This document shows, one piece after another, positions 29,718 to 37,361 of a stretch of 40,499 nt of DNA. The translations under genes were made by a program, and so were the position numbers. The first letter of the stretch is position 1. Each line of letters opens with the position of its first letter. Under the pieces are notes generated by a model. The model was not told the origin of the DNA. It ran no database searches and saw nothing but the letters and a program-made list of their open reading frames with translations. Origin of the DNA: CAYNFH01 sp964396385 (GTDB lineage Bacteria; Armatimonadota; Chthonomonadetes; Chthonomonadales; CAJBBX01); contig CAYNFH010000028.1 in assembly GCA_964396385.1 (NCBI GenBank), positions 1 to 40,499 of the forward strand. Direction: 5' to 3'.

Positions 29718-31637
29718 ATGAAACTGCGCGCGATTCCGACGGGCCGTAACATACGGCCACTCCTGGCCGCCGGTGCGCTCCTTGTTGCATCTGTTGTCCT
29801 GTGGGCAGGGACTGCGAAGGCCGACGGCTGGTATACGCAAGGGGGAAACTCGCAGCACACGGGTCTCTCCACCGTACCGTCACAACCGCTCCAGGGGATC
29901 CACTGGTCTACCCCCGTAGACCTCTCGCTCCCCGTTGGAACTATCTACATTCACTACGGCTCGCCCGTGGCGACGCCGCGGAACACGGTCATCGTGCCGA
30001 TCAAGGTGGGAAGCGCCGGCGGGTTCAGCGTCCGGGCCTTCCGCGGCAAGGATGGAGTGGTCCTGTGGTCCGAGTCTTCGGACTACATCTTCCCGCCTCA
30101 CGACTGGACGCCGAGCTACGGGCCCGTGCTGACGTCCACCGGCCGCTTGTACTTCCCGGGCGCGGGCGGCACGGTGTACTACCTGGACAACGTGGACTCC
30201 GCGAACCCCGGTCCCATGGGACAGCTCGCCTTCTACGGAATGTCCAATTACAACACGGACCCCTCCAGCTTTAACTCGACGGTCTTCATCAACACGCCCA
30301 TTACTGCGGACAGCGCCGGAAACATCTACTTCGGGTTCCGGGTGAGCGGCACGGCCCCGCTGAGCCTGCAGAGCGGCGTGGCGCGGATCGACGCCCAGGG
30401 CAACGGCACGTGGGTCTCGGCTTTGGCCGCTTCCGGAGGGGACGCCAAAGTAGTCCGCGTGCCGCACCAGGCTGCGCCGGCGCTCAGCAGGGACGAGCAG
30501 ACGCTCTACGTTTCCGTGGCATACAACTCTTCCGGCACGGGCGGGTACCTGGTGGGGCTCGATCCCACCACGCTGGCCACCAAGCAGTCGTCGCCGGGCG
30601 TGCCGATGCGCGTCAAGCTCAAGGACCCCCGCAACGGCGGGAACAACGACGCTTACGTGCTGGACGCCAGCTCCGCCTGTCCCATGGTTGGGCCGGATGG
30701 GGACGTCTACTACGGGATCCTGGGCTATCCGTTCAACGGCTCGCGCGGATGGCTGCTCCACTTCTCCGCGGACCTCACCCAGACGAAGACGCCGGGCGGT
30801 TTCGGGTGGGACAATACCCCCTCTGTCGTGCCGGCGTCCGCCGTCCCATCGTATACCGGCAGCTCCTCCTACCTCCTCTTCGCCAAGTACAACAACTACG
30901 CAGGGCTGGATGGGGGAGACGGCGTCAACCGCGTGGCCATCCTGGACCCCAACGACACCATGGTGGAGCCGCACGCGTCCTCCAACGGTCAACTCGTGAT
31001 GAAGGTGGTGCTGTCGGTCGTCGGTCCGACGCCGGATCCGGACTTCACCTCCCAGTACCCGAATGCGGTGCACGAGTGGTGCATCAACACGGCCGCCGTG
31101 GACCCGTTCAGCGGCTCCGTAGTGGTGAACAGCGAGGACGGGAACCTGTACCGCTGGGACCTAGCCTCCAACATGCTGACCGAGACGGTTACGCTCTCTC
31201 CGGGCATCGGGGAGGCGTACACGCCCACTGCCATCGGGCCGGATGGGACGGTCTACGCCATCAACCAGGGCATCCTGGATGCGGTGGGCCAGGAGTCCAC
31301 GCTCTCCATCGGCAGTACCGCCGTGTTGGCGCGGAACATCTCTGTGCTGTACGCTCTGTTCCCGGTACGGCTGTCGGCGAGCAGCACTCAGACGGTGACG
31401 GTGAGCTACAGCACCGCGGACGGAACGGCCACGGTGAAGGGGCACGATTATCTGCCCGTCTCCGGCACGTTGACCTTTGCGCCCGGGCAGACGATCCAGG
31501 TGATCCGGGTGCCGGTGATCGGCGGCCGGAGGGCGGACCGGGACAAGGTGTTCTATGTGAACCTGGCCAATGCCACCAACGCGAACATTGCGGTCGGCAC
31601 CGGCACGTGCACTATCCTTCGGCCCCCGAGGCTGTGA
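29718..31637 (+). CDS. Secreted PQQ-like beta-propeller with C-terminal Calx-beta domain
   Basis: A 639-residue exported protein. The signal peptide (about residues 1-35, cleavage near AKA-DG) is followed by GWYTQGGNSQHTGLS, the typical opening of PQQ/BamB-like propellers. Blade-like repeats then cover residues 50-540, with Asp/Gly turns and Trp positions (GKDGVVLWSESSDYIF, SDGNIYFGF-like strands, NSEDGNLYRWDLASNML, IGPDGTVYAINQG). Residues 545-635 form a Calx-beta domain (TVSYSTADGTATVKGHDYLP, SGTLTFAPGQTIQVIRVPVI), a calcium-binding immunoglobulin-like fold. It likely acts as a surface binding or structural protein. The start has AAAGGA about 9 bases upstream. Confidence 0.85.
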   Translation: MKLRAIPTGRNIRPLLAAGALLVASVVLWAGTAKADGWYTQGGNSQHTGLSTVPSQPLQGIHWSTPVDLSLPVGTIYIHYGSPVATPRNTVIVPIKVGSAGGFSVRAFRGKDGVVLWSESSDYIFPPHDWTPSYGPVLTSTGRLYFPGAGGTVYYLDNVDSANPGPMGQLAFYGMSNYNTDPSSFNSTVFINTPITADSAGNIYFGFRVSGTAPLSLQSGVARIDAQGNGTWVSALAASGGDAKVVRVPHQAAPALSRDEQTLYVSVAYNSSGTGGYLVGLDPTTLATKQSSPGVPMRVKLKDPRNGGNNDAYVLDASSACPMVGPDGDVYYGILGYPFNGSRGWLLHFSADLTQTKTPGGFGWDNTPSVVPASAVPSYTGSSSYLLFAKYNNYAGLDGGDGVNRVAILDPNDTMVEPHASSNGQLVMKVVLSVVGPTPDPDFTSQYPNAVHEWCINTAAVDPFSGSVVVNSEDGNLYRWDLASNMLTETVTLSPGIGEAYTPTAIGPDGTVYAINQGILDAVGQESTLSIGSTAVLARNISVLYALFPVRLSASSTQTVTVSYSTADGTATVKGHDYLPVSGTLTFAPGQTIQVIRVPVIGGRRADRDKVFYVNLANATNANIAVGTGTCTILRPPRL

Positions 31638-31676
31638 GGCATCTGATGGGGCGCTGACGAGGAGAGTGGAATAGGG

Positions 31677-31859
31677 TTGAGGCCGCTGCGGGAGCGGTTG
31701 AAGGCGGAGCTGAGCCGAGTATGGCAGGAGGTTCGCCAGGAGTTCCTGCCACTGCAACCGGATGCACTCCCTCCGCGCGCGGACTGCGTCCCTACTCGGT
31801 GTGTCGCTTCAGGAACTCCAGCACGCGCTGGAACCGCTCCGCGTTGGCCGGGTCCTTGA
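31677..31859 (+). CDS. Possible small protein, overlapping the hydrolase 3' end
   Basis: A 60-codon frame from TTG 31677. The first 35 residues (LRPLRERLKAELSRVWQEVR ...) look like a genuine amphipathic helix with good codon use. The rest is Pro/Ala-rich and antisense to the end of the alpha/beta hydrolase gene. It could be a short coding remnant. Weak support. Confidence 0.25.
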   Translation: MRPLRERLKAELSRVWQEVRQEFLPLQPDALPPRADCVPTRCVASGTPARAGTAPRWPGP

Positions 31860-32718
31860 GGCCGCCGTGCGCGCCGTTAAAGCCGTGGCCGCCGCCCTCC
31901 ACGGTGATGAAGACGTGCTCCACACCCTGCTTTGACAGCGCTTCCGCCATCAGCGCTGACTGCTGGTAGGGAACGTCGGTATCTTCCGTTCCGTGCAACA
32001 GCATAGTCGGCGGGTACTCCGGCGTGACGTTGCGGACGGGGCAGTAGGGGTCCAGCGCGCGAGGCTGCTTGTCCGGGTCGATGCCCGTTACCTCCCTGGT
32101 CCATAGACCGTGCTGGCGGCAGTAGAGATAGAATCGGTACCGGTCGTCGGATGGATTTTCCGAGAGCGCCGGCCCGCCCACCACTGCGTAGGCCTCCTCC
32201 TTTGGCACCGCCGGCTGCCGCGAGTAGAACGGGTCCGGCCGGTTGTACCAGTCGCCTGCGATGTCGCCGTAGCCGTAGAACGCCACCAGCGCCCGCGGTC
32301 GGGGCCGGAGACAAAAGCCGGACATCAGGGTGAGGTAACCACCGGCCGAACCGCCGGCCACCGCGACGCGGCCCGGATCGATGCGGAACAGGCCCGGACC
32401 CCGTGTGCGCAGCCACCGGTAGCCGTCCTTCAAGTCCTCGACGATGCCCTTCAGCTTCGTCTCCGGGGCGAGGCGGTAGTCGATGCTGACCACCACGAAG
32501 CCGGCTTCCAGCAGCCGCTGGAGCTCATCGGAGTGGATGAGTGCACCGCCGCGCCGGTCACCGGCTATGAGGGCGCCGCCGTGGATCCAGAGCAGCGCGG
32601 GCCGGACCTCGTCTCCGGGCAGCCGATAGACGTCGGCTTTGATGGCGCAGTCGCCCACCCGCTTGTAGATGTAGGTGCGCTTCAACGGGACGTTTGCCAG
32701 GTAGGCGGAACGGGCCAT
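31792..32718 (-). CDS. Alpha/beta hydrolase (BD-FAE/esterase type)
   Basis: A 308-residue hydrolase. The oxyanion-hole motif WIHGGAL (44-50), nucleophile Ser124 in GGSAGGY, Asp248 in GTEDTDVPY and His278 in GGGHGF form the catalytic triad of the hormone-sensitive-lipase/xylan-esterase-like group. Such enzymes remove acyl groups from sugars or small esters, consistent with the nearby polysaccharide hydrolases. The start at 32718 is the Met nearest the conserved region; its Shine-Dalgarno is weak. A frame-shifted upstream ATG (32777) encodes a short hydrophobic stretch (MLIPLILLSPP), so an exported version disrupted by a frameshift is possible. Confidence 0.85.
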   Translation of the reverse strand: MARSAYLANVPLKRTYIYKRVGDCAIKADVYRLPGDEVRPALLWIHGGALIAGDRRGGALIHSDELQRLLEAGFVVVSIDYRLAPETKLKGIVEDLKDGYRWLRTRGPGLFRIDPGRVAVAGGSAGGYLTLMSGFCLRPRPRALVAFYGYGDIAGDWYNRPDPFYSRQPAVPKEEAYAVVGGPALSENPSDDRYRFYLYCRQHGLWTREVTGIDPDKQPRALDPYCPVRNVTPEYPPTMLLHGTEDTDVPYQQSALMAEALSKQGVEHVFITVEGGGHGFNGAHGGLKDPANAERFQRVLEFLKRHTE

Positions 32719-32806
32719 CGAATCGCGGGTAGAGGCGCTCTCATGGGAGGCGAAAGCAGTATCAGTGGAATCAGCATGGGCGGCGCCCCATGGTACAACA
32801 TACGCC

Positions 32807-33322
32807 ATGCCCAATGCAAGAACGCACGACGCGGTGACGCTGGTGACCGGAGTGGCGGCCGCGGTGGGGTACCTGGCGGTGGCGCCGAAGGCGGATACGG
32901 CGCACGCGGCCATCTTCACCGGCTGCTATTTCTTCGCGGGTTTGGCGTGCGCCGGGGACCTGGACCTCAACTCCCGGGAGTACCGCCGGTGGGGGCCGCT
33001 GCGATTCCTCTGGTGGCCCTACCGGGCGCTGATTCCTCACCGCAGCCGGCTCTCCCACGGCCTGCTGCTGGGGGGCATCTTCCGCATCATCTACCTCCTG
33101 GCGATGATCGCGCTGGTCTCCTCGGCGGGGCTATGGGCGGTGGGGCAGACTCTCGCCTGGCACGTGCCGGGCAACGTCACCCACCGCGAGTGGATCTCGC
33201 TCCTGGGCTTCGTCCACGCCTACCCAACGCAGGTGGAGGCCGGAGTCGCGGGGTTCGTGCTGGCGGGCACGGTCCACAGCCTCACGGACGCGCTCTGGTC
33301 CGGGCTCAAGCGAGCGTTATAA
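32807..33322 (+). CDS. DUF2227 membrane metal-binding protein
   Basis: A 171-residue protein matching the DUF2227 family. It starts MPNARTHDAVTLVTG and has FAGLACAGDLDLNSREYRRW, LRFLWWPYRALIPHRSRLSH and a late VHSLTDALW. The conserved His, Asp and Arg residues (RTHD, DLDL, HRSRLSHG) suggest a metal site like that of membrane phosphohydrolase or YdjM-like proteins. There are about four hydrophobic segments. Its exact activity is unknown. The start Met at 32807 is the family start; the gene is divergent from the hydrolase with about 90 bases between. Confidence 0.88.
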   Translation: MPNARTHDAVTLVTGVAAAVGYLAVAPKADTAHAAIFTGCYFFAGLACAGDLDLNSREYRRWGPLRFLWWPYRALIPHRSRLSHGLLLGGIFRIIYLLAMIALVSSAGLWAVGQTLAWHVPGNVTHREWISLLGFVHAYPTQVEAGVAGFVLAGTVHSLTDALWSGLKRAL

Positions 33323-33392
33323 CCCAGTGAACTGTTTCACAGTCCGGAACAGGAGAATCAGGACTGCCGCGGTTCATTGGTGGCGATTCAAA

Positions 33393-33432
33393 CAGTGAAG
33401 CCGCTCGGACTGGCGCCCGAGCGGCTTCACTG
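33393..33432 (-). terminator. Strong terminator of the 33453-33995 gene
   Basis: A perfect 16-bp stem (CAGTGAAGCCGCTCGG, 33393-33408, with its complement at 33417-33432) and an 8-base loop. On the minus strand it lies about 20 bases past the stop codon and is followed by TTTGAATC. Confidence 0.8.
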
Positions 33433-33452
33433 TCAGTGCGACAATGCATGAA

Positions 33453-33995
33453 TCAAGGCTTGCTCTGGGGCGCGACCTGCTTGCGCTGGACGATGAACTT
33501 GACCGGCTCGGTGGGCTTGCCATTCACGGAGAGCGTCCACTCCGCCGCCATGTGGTCCTTGTCCGGTGTGGTGATCGTCAGGGCGTGCATGTGCGTGTCG
33601 TTGTGGGACTTCATTCCCGTGCCGCCCGAGCACTGGAAGACGATCTTGTCCGGCGTGCTCTCCGCCGTGGCCTTCATCTGCGGCTGATTCCGCAGCATGC
33701 AGTAGTGGGTCATCCGCAGCGCGCCGCCGTCCATGAAATAGACGGTAACCATCTCCTGCTGGGTGCCGGGCTCCTCGATCTCCTCCACGGCCGATCCGCC
33801 GGAGATAACCCGATAGCGGAGCGCGACGAACTCCTTGCCCGTCTTGGGCTCCTTCGCAACCCAGTCGCCGGTGAGCGACTTGATGCGATCAAAGCAGGCG
33901 GCGCTGCCTCCCTTTTCCGCGTTGGCCGGCCGAGCTATCAGGCCGGGAAGCGCCACGGCTATCAGTGCGGCGCAAACGCACGTTCTACCCTTCAT
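33453..33995 (-). CDS. Secreted lipocalin-like protein (DUF1579/DUF6265-like)
   Basis: A 180-residue protein with a signal peptide (TCVCAALIAVALPGLIARPA, cleavage near ANA-EK). The mature part begins with FDRIKSLTGDWVAKEPKTGK, followed by strands ALRYRVISGGSAVEEIEEPG, EMVTVYFMDGGALRMTHYCM, LRNQPQMKA and MHALTITTPDKDHMAAEWTL. This is the pattern of DUF1579/DUF6265-type beta-barrels in periplasmic proteins, whose ligands are unknown. The start at 33995 has GGAAGGG about 9 bases upstream; Met at 34004 is an alternative. It has its own strong terminator. Confidence 0.8.
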   Translation of the reverse strand: MKGRTCVCAALIAVALPGLIARPANAEKGGSAACFDRIKSLTGDWVAKEPKTGKEFVALRYRVISGGSAVEEIEEPGTQQEMVTVYFMDGGALRMTHYCMLRNQPQMKATAESTPDKIVFQCSGGTGMKSHNDTHMHALTITTPDKDHMAAEWTLSVNGKPTEPVKFIVQRKQVAPQSKP

Positions 33996-34278
33996 CTGTT
34001 CCATCCCTTCCCGCGCGGCTCCGTATCTTGTGGAGTCCGGCCGCGCTCATTCCGCGGGGGCGCTCCCGGAGATTCGACTCATAGGCGCCAATTCCCTGCT
34101 CGTTCGCTAACTGGCCAGCAAAGGGTAGAATAGATTCAGCGCGAGGAGGTCGCGCCCGTGTCCGCGGAAAGAGCCGTGCTCACCCTCCATCCATGCTCCA
34201 TCCAATCCATTGACCCTCCTTTCTGCCTGAACGCAGCGGACAGCAGGCCGGCGCACGGACGCCAGGAAAGGGGACGTC

Positions 34279-35376
34279 ATGACACCGTCGCACGGCATCG
34301 ACCTCGATCAGTACCGCACCCAGGGCAAGGACCTCCTCAAGCTGGCCCGCTCCGGAGACGTAGCGGCGCTGGAGCGCATCCGCCAGAGCCACCCCGAGCA
34401 GGACGCGCTTCTCGCCTCCGGCAGATTCCAGCTCGCGGACGCTCAGCTCGTCATCGCGCGCGAGAACGGCTTCGCTAGCTGGCCCCGGTTCAAGGAGGAC
34501 CTGCTCTACCTGCAGGCAGTTCGCGCCATCGACGAGGGCGACCTGCCGCGTCTTGAGACGCTGCTGGATAAACATCCCCGGCTCATTTCGCAGCGGCGCC
34601 GGGTGGGGGAGTGGTACGCGGAGGGCTACTTCCAGGGCGCCATGCTGCTGCACCACGTGGCCGGCAACCCCATCCGCCACCCGCTCCCTGGCAACGTGGT
34701 GGAGGTGACCAGGCTGCTCCTGTCCCGCGGCGCGGACCCCAACGCGGCTACGGATTCGGGGACGACCACCATCGGCCTCATTCTGACTGGCAAACAGCCC
34801 TCCGACGCGGGAGTCGCCCTGCCGCTCATCGACCTGCTCCAGGCGGCCGGCGCGCGGTACAACCCGGATGATCCGGAGCTCCTGACCATGCCCCTGCTGA
34901 ATGCCGCGCCCGGGACAGCGGAAGAGTTGGCGCGGCGGGGCGCGAAGATGGACCTGCGCCACGCGGCCGGCCTCGGCCGGCTGGACGTGATGGAGGCGCT
35001 ACTGGCTCAGGGGGTCGAACGGCCGCTGCTGGAGGAGGCGCTCGCCTTCGCCTGTGTGCGGGGGCGGCAGGAGGCCGCCGCCCTGCTGGTGCGGCACGGG
35101 GCGAAGGGGGATGTGCTGGTGACCCACGGGGGCCGGTCCCCCTGCACAGCGCTGCACGAGGCGGCGAACCGGGGCCACGCTGGGATCGTTCGCCTGCTGG
35201 TGGAGAACGGCGCGGACAGTACGGTGGTAGAGCCGCACTGGGGCGGAACGCCCGCCGGTTGGGCTCGCCACGGCGGGCATGGGGAGATAGCGGCGATGCT
35301 GGAGGATGCGGCAAGCGGAAGCCCCCCAGCCCCCAATCCTGGGGGAGCAGCCGGGAGACGGAATCCGGGCCGGTAG
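34279..35376 (+). CDS. Ankyrin-repeat protein
   Basis: A 365-residue soluble protein. Residues 1-75 form a helical leader (LDQYRTQGKDLLKLARSGDV ... ASWPRFKEDL) often seen before bacterial ankyrin arrays. Ankyrin repeats then follow at about 80-175, 215-260 and 275-345 (VVEVTRLLLSRGADPNAATD; ALHEAANRGHAGIVRLLVEN, then GADSTVV; GHGEIAAMLED). Ankyrin arrays bind proteins. The last 18 residues (SPPAPNPGGAAGRRNPGR) are not ankyrin: they are encoded by the dispersed C5-AA/TT-G5 palindrome. The start has AGGAAAGGGG upstream. Confidence 0.85.
   Translation: MTPSHGIDLDQYRTQGKDLLKLARSGDVAALERIRQSHPEQDALLASGRFQLADAQLVIARENGFASWPRFKEDLLYLQAVRAIDEGDLPRLETLLDKHPRLISQRRRVGEWYAEGYFQGAMLLHHVAGNPIRHPLPGNVVEVTRLLLSRGADPNAATDSGTTTIGLILTGKQPSDAGVALPLIDLLQAAGARYNPDDPELLTMPLLNAAPGTAEELARRGAKMDLRHAAGLGRLDVMEALLAQGVERPLLEEALAFACVRGRQEAAALLVRHGAKGDVLVTHGGRSPCTALHEAANRGHAGIVRLLVENGADSTVVEPHWGGTPAGWARHGGHGEIAAMLEDAASGSPPAPNPGGAAGRRNPGR
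35321..35348. repeat. C5-AA/TT-G5 palindrome at the 3' end of the ankyrin gene
   Basis: GCCCCCCAGCCCCCAATC followed by CTGGGGGAGC, same layout and orientation as 25524-25551. It is read in frame as the C-terminus of the ankyrin protein, so the original stop codon appears to have been displaced. Confidence 0.85.
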
Positions 35377-35445
35377 TCCGACCGGCTAGCGTGTGAGAGT
35401 GGCAGAGCCCCGGCACGCGCCGGGCACTAAAGTACCCGGCTAGGT

Positions 35446-35476
35446 GGCGCTTCGCGCCGAGCGTCCTGAAGGACGC
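35446..35476. repeat. Two short adjacent palindromes
   Basis: GGCGCTTCGCGCC (35446-35458) and GCGTCCTGAAGGACGC (35461-35476) lie between the ankyrin gene and the antitoxin. They could act together as a termination or REP-like unit. Confidence 0.5.
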
Positions 35477-35560
35477 GCGAACGTGATTCGGAGGGCTGCA
35501 GCGAGTCTTGTCTTGGACTGCCATCGGCCCACCGGGCTTTACAGACCAGTGAACGTGTGG

Positions 35561-35591
35561 CATCATAGGATTCTCATATATTCCTATGATG
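35561..35591. promoter_or_regulatory. Probable operator/promoter of the Phd-type antitoxin
   Basis: CATCATAGGA (35561-35570) and its exact reverse complement TCCTATGATG (35582-35591) flank an 11-base A/T-rich centre holding TATATT. The palindrome ends 11 bases before the TTG start. Phd/YefM antitoxins repress their own operon by binding such palindromes over the promoter. The low G/C content against this genome makes it stand out. Confidence 0.75.
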
Positions 35592-35602
35592 GGGGTTCAC
35601 CA

Positions 35603-35890
35603 TTGCTAGACACAAAACAGATTCACCCGCTCACCGACTTCCTGCGGAATCATAAGGCGCACGTTGCGCGACTGAAGGAGAGCAAGACTCCGGAGGTGTT
35701 GACCGTGAATGGAAGGGCGGAGGTTGTCGTTCAGGATGCCGATAGCTACCAGGAGATGCTGGAACGGCTTCACCGGCTGGAGTTGGTCGCCGCCGTCCGG
35801 GAGGGGCTGGCCAGCGCGGAGCGCGGAGAGCTCAAGGACGCCGAGCAGGTGCTTCGGGAGATGAAGGCCCGCTATGGCATACAGGGTTAG
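35603..35890 (+). CDS. Phd/YefM-type antitoxin without an intact toxin
   Basis: A 95-residue protein read from TTG 35603, with GGGGG 7 bases upstream. The N-terminal DNA-binding/dimerisation part (IHPLTDFLRNHKAHVARLKE, then TPEVLTVNGRAEVVVQDADS and YQEMLERL) is typical of Phd/YefM. The C-terminal helix (ELKDAEQVLREMKARY) would wrap around a RelE/ParE-type toxin. The toxin normally starts at the antitoxin stop: here ATG 35874 opens MAYRVREA, a good toxin start, but a TAG follows at 35898. The pair therefore looks broken and the antitoxin orphaned, though its operator is intact. Confidence 0.87.
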   Translation: MLDTKQIHPLTDFLRNHKAHVARLKESKTPEVLTVNGRAEVVVQDADSYQEMLERLHRLELVAAVREGLASAERGELKDAEQVLREMKARYGIQG

Positions 35891-35900
35891 GGAGGCGTAG
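35874..35900 (+). pseudogene. Remnant start of a RelE/ParE-type toxin gene
   Basis: An eight-codon frame (MAYRVREA) overlaps the antitoxin end by 17 bases, the usual junction of such pairs. After the TAG, no frame in the next 150 bases shows toxin sequence, so it is a truncation rather than a single stop mutation. Confidence 0.45.
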
Positions 35901-36044
35901 CATTCTCGCCTTGGAACCGGCGGGCATAAAGGCTCGTCAGACAGACGGCAAGCATCGCTTGTCTTCCCATTGCACGTCTTCCATGGCTGCCCGCCGTGAC
36001 AGCTTCGTGTCTTGCGCGGGTGCGGCCGAAGGAGGAGCTCCACC

Positions 36045-37229
36045 GTGAGATTCACCGATCCTGACGGCAAACCCACCCCCACCGTAGACCTGGACGCGCC
36101 TCCGCCCGAGCCGGAGCCCGATCCGGCGCCGGATGCCGCGGCGACGAGTCCCGCCAAAGCGCCTACCCAGACGGCGTCCACCTTCGCGGTGGTGAACACG
36201 GCGCTGCACCGGCCCCGGCTCCACGCTACGCCCCCGCCTCCCTCGCAGCCACCGAGTCCGGTGCCGGCCCCTGCCGCGCACCCTGCCGCGCCAGCCCCGT
36301 GGGTGGTGGTCGGCAAGAAAAAGGCTTCTTCGGGGGTGCGCAATGCGCTGGCGCTCTCCGCCGCTTTCTTTGTGATCTCGGCCGCAGCCCTCATCTTTGT
36401 ACTGACCCGCGGGAACGACACGTCGGCTTCCGGGCCATCGCCGGCGCCGACCAAGTCCACGCTATCGAGCGGGAGTGCCGGTTCGCACGTATCGCGGCCC
36501 TTGTTCAACGAAGGCGGCTCCGTTGGGAGGAGCCCCAGTCCCACTCCGGCGCCTATGTTGCCCCAGAACTGGTACGCGCAGCCGCCCGCCCCGGCGGGTG
36601 ATGCGGAGCCGGCGGCCCGAGACAGGTCGCATGGGCGGGATGACGCTCGGCTTGGCGAGACCCGCTCCCTGCTGGACGAGGCCGAGTCGCTGCGGCGTTC
36701 CATGGGCAACCGGAACTGGAGCGGCGTGTCGGCGCTCCATCGCGGGGATGCGGCGCTAAGCCACGGCGAGTACGCCGCCGCGCAGGCCGCCTATGGGCAG
36801 GCGTGGCAGATCTTCGACGCAGCAGGCAACCAGGCCGGTATGCTTCTGGCACTGCGGGGAGCCGGCCGGACGGCCCTGAAGCTTTCGGACGCCGACCGGG
36901 CGCGTAAGCTGCTGGATCAGGCGCTGGAGCTCTGCTGGGAGGGGGATGACCGCATCGACGGCGCGCGCGTGCTGGAGAGCCTAGCGGCGGTTTCGCTGGC
37001 CGTAGTCCAGCCGGAGCGCGCGGCCAAGCTGCTGGGCGCCGCGGCGGCGCTGCGGGAGCAGTCCGGCACGGTGGTTCTGCCGGACGAGAGCGACGAGCTG
37101 AACACGCGGAAGGCGATGGTCCAGCAGAACCTGGGGGAGGACCGGTATAAGGCGGCCTTCGACGCCGGGCACGCGATGGACTGGGAGCACGCGGTCCAGC
37201 TCGCGCGAGAGCCGGACCGGGCGCGGTAG
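36045..37229 (+). CDS. Membrane protein with Pro-rich N-terminus and regulator-type TPR module
   Basis: A 394-residue protein from GTG 36045 with GGAGGAG about 8 bases upstream. Residues 1-90 are rich in Pro, Ala and Thr (likely disordered, cytoplasmic), and residues about 101-122 (NALALSAAFFVISAAALIFV) span the membrane. A Ser/Pro linker follows, then helices with TPR character (about 215-310). The end AAKLLGAAAALREQSGTVVL ... HAMDWEHAVQLA matches the C-terminal module of the BTAD regulator at 8957 and the zinc-ribbon protein at 24001. It is thus a membrane-tethered form of a domain otherwise found in NB-ARC regulators. Function unknown. Confidence 0.75.
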   Translation: MRFTDPDGKPTPTVDLDAPPPEPEPDPAPDAAATSPAKAPTQTASTFAVVNTALHRPRLHATPPPPSQPPSPVPAPAAHPAAPAPWVVVGKKKASSGVRNALALSAAFFVISAAALIFVLTRGNDTSASGPSPAPTKSTLSSGSAGSHVSRPLFNEGGSVGRSPSPTPAPMLPQNWYAQPPAPAGDAEPAARDRSHGRDDARLGETRSLLDEAESLRRSMGNRNWSGVSALHRGDAALSHGEYAAAQAAYGQAWQIFDAAGNQAGMLLALRGAGRTALKLSDADRARKLLDQALELCWEGDDRIDGARVLESLAAVSLAVVQPERAAKLLGAAAALREQSGTVVLPDESDELNTRKAMVQQNLGEDRYKAAFDAGHAMDWEHAVQLAREPDRAR

Positions 37230-37311
37230 GCGCTGTGGCCGGGCTTAGCCTCAGAGGCCGGATTCCTCCTTAACGTGCAAAGGAACGGAGCGATTTGACC
37301 AGCGGAGCAGA

Positions 37312-37342
37312 GCGGGCCGGGACGGCGCCCGGCCCCTACAGC
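37312..37342. repeat. REP-like element, identical copy
   Basis: The 31 bases are identical to 19282-19312, including the palindromic GGGCCGGG...CCCGGCCC core and CCCCTACAGC end. It lies in the gap between convergent genes. Confidence 0.9.
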
Positions 37343-37361
37343 GACGCAGTGCAGTACATCG

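Noticed and set aside
35606..36709. A 367-codon minus-strand frame
   Set aside because: It is antisense to the Phd antitoxin and the membrane TPR protein and shows no domain.
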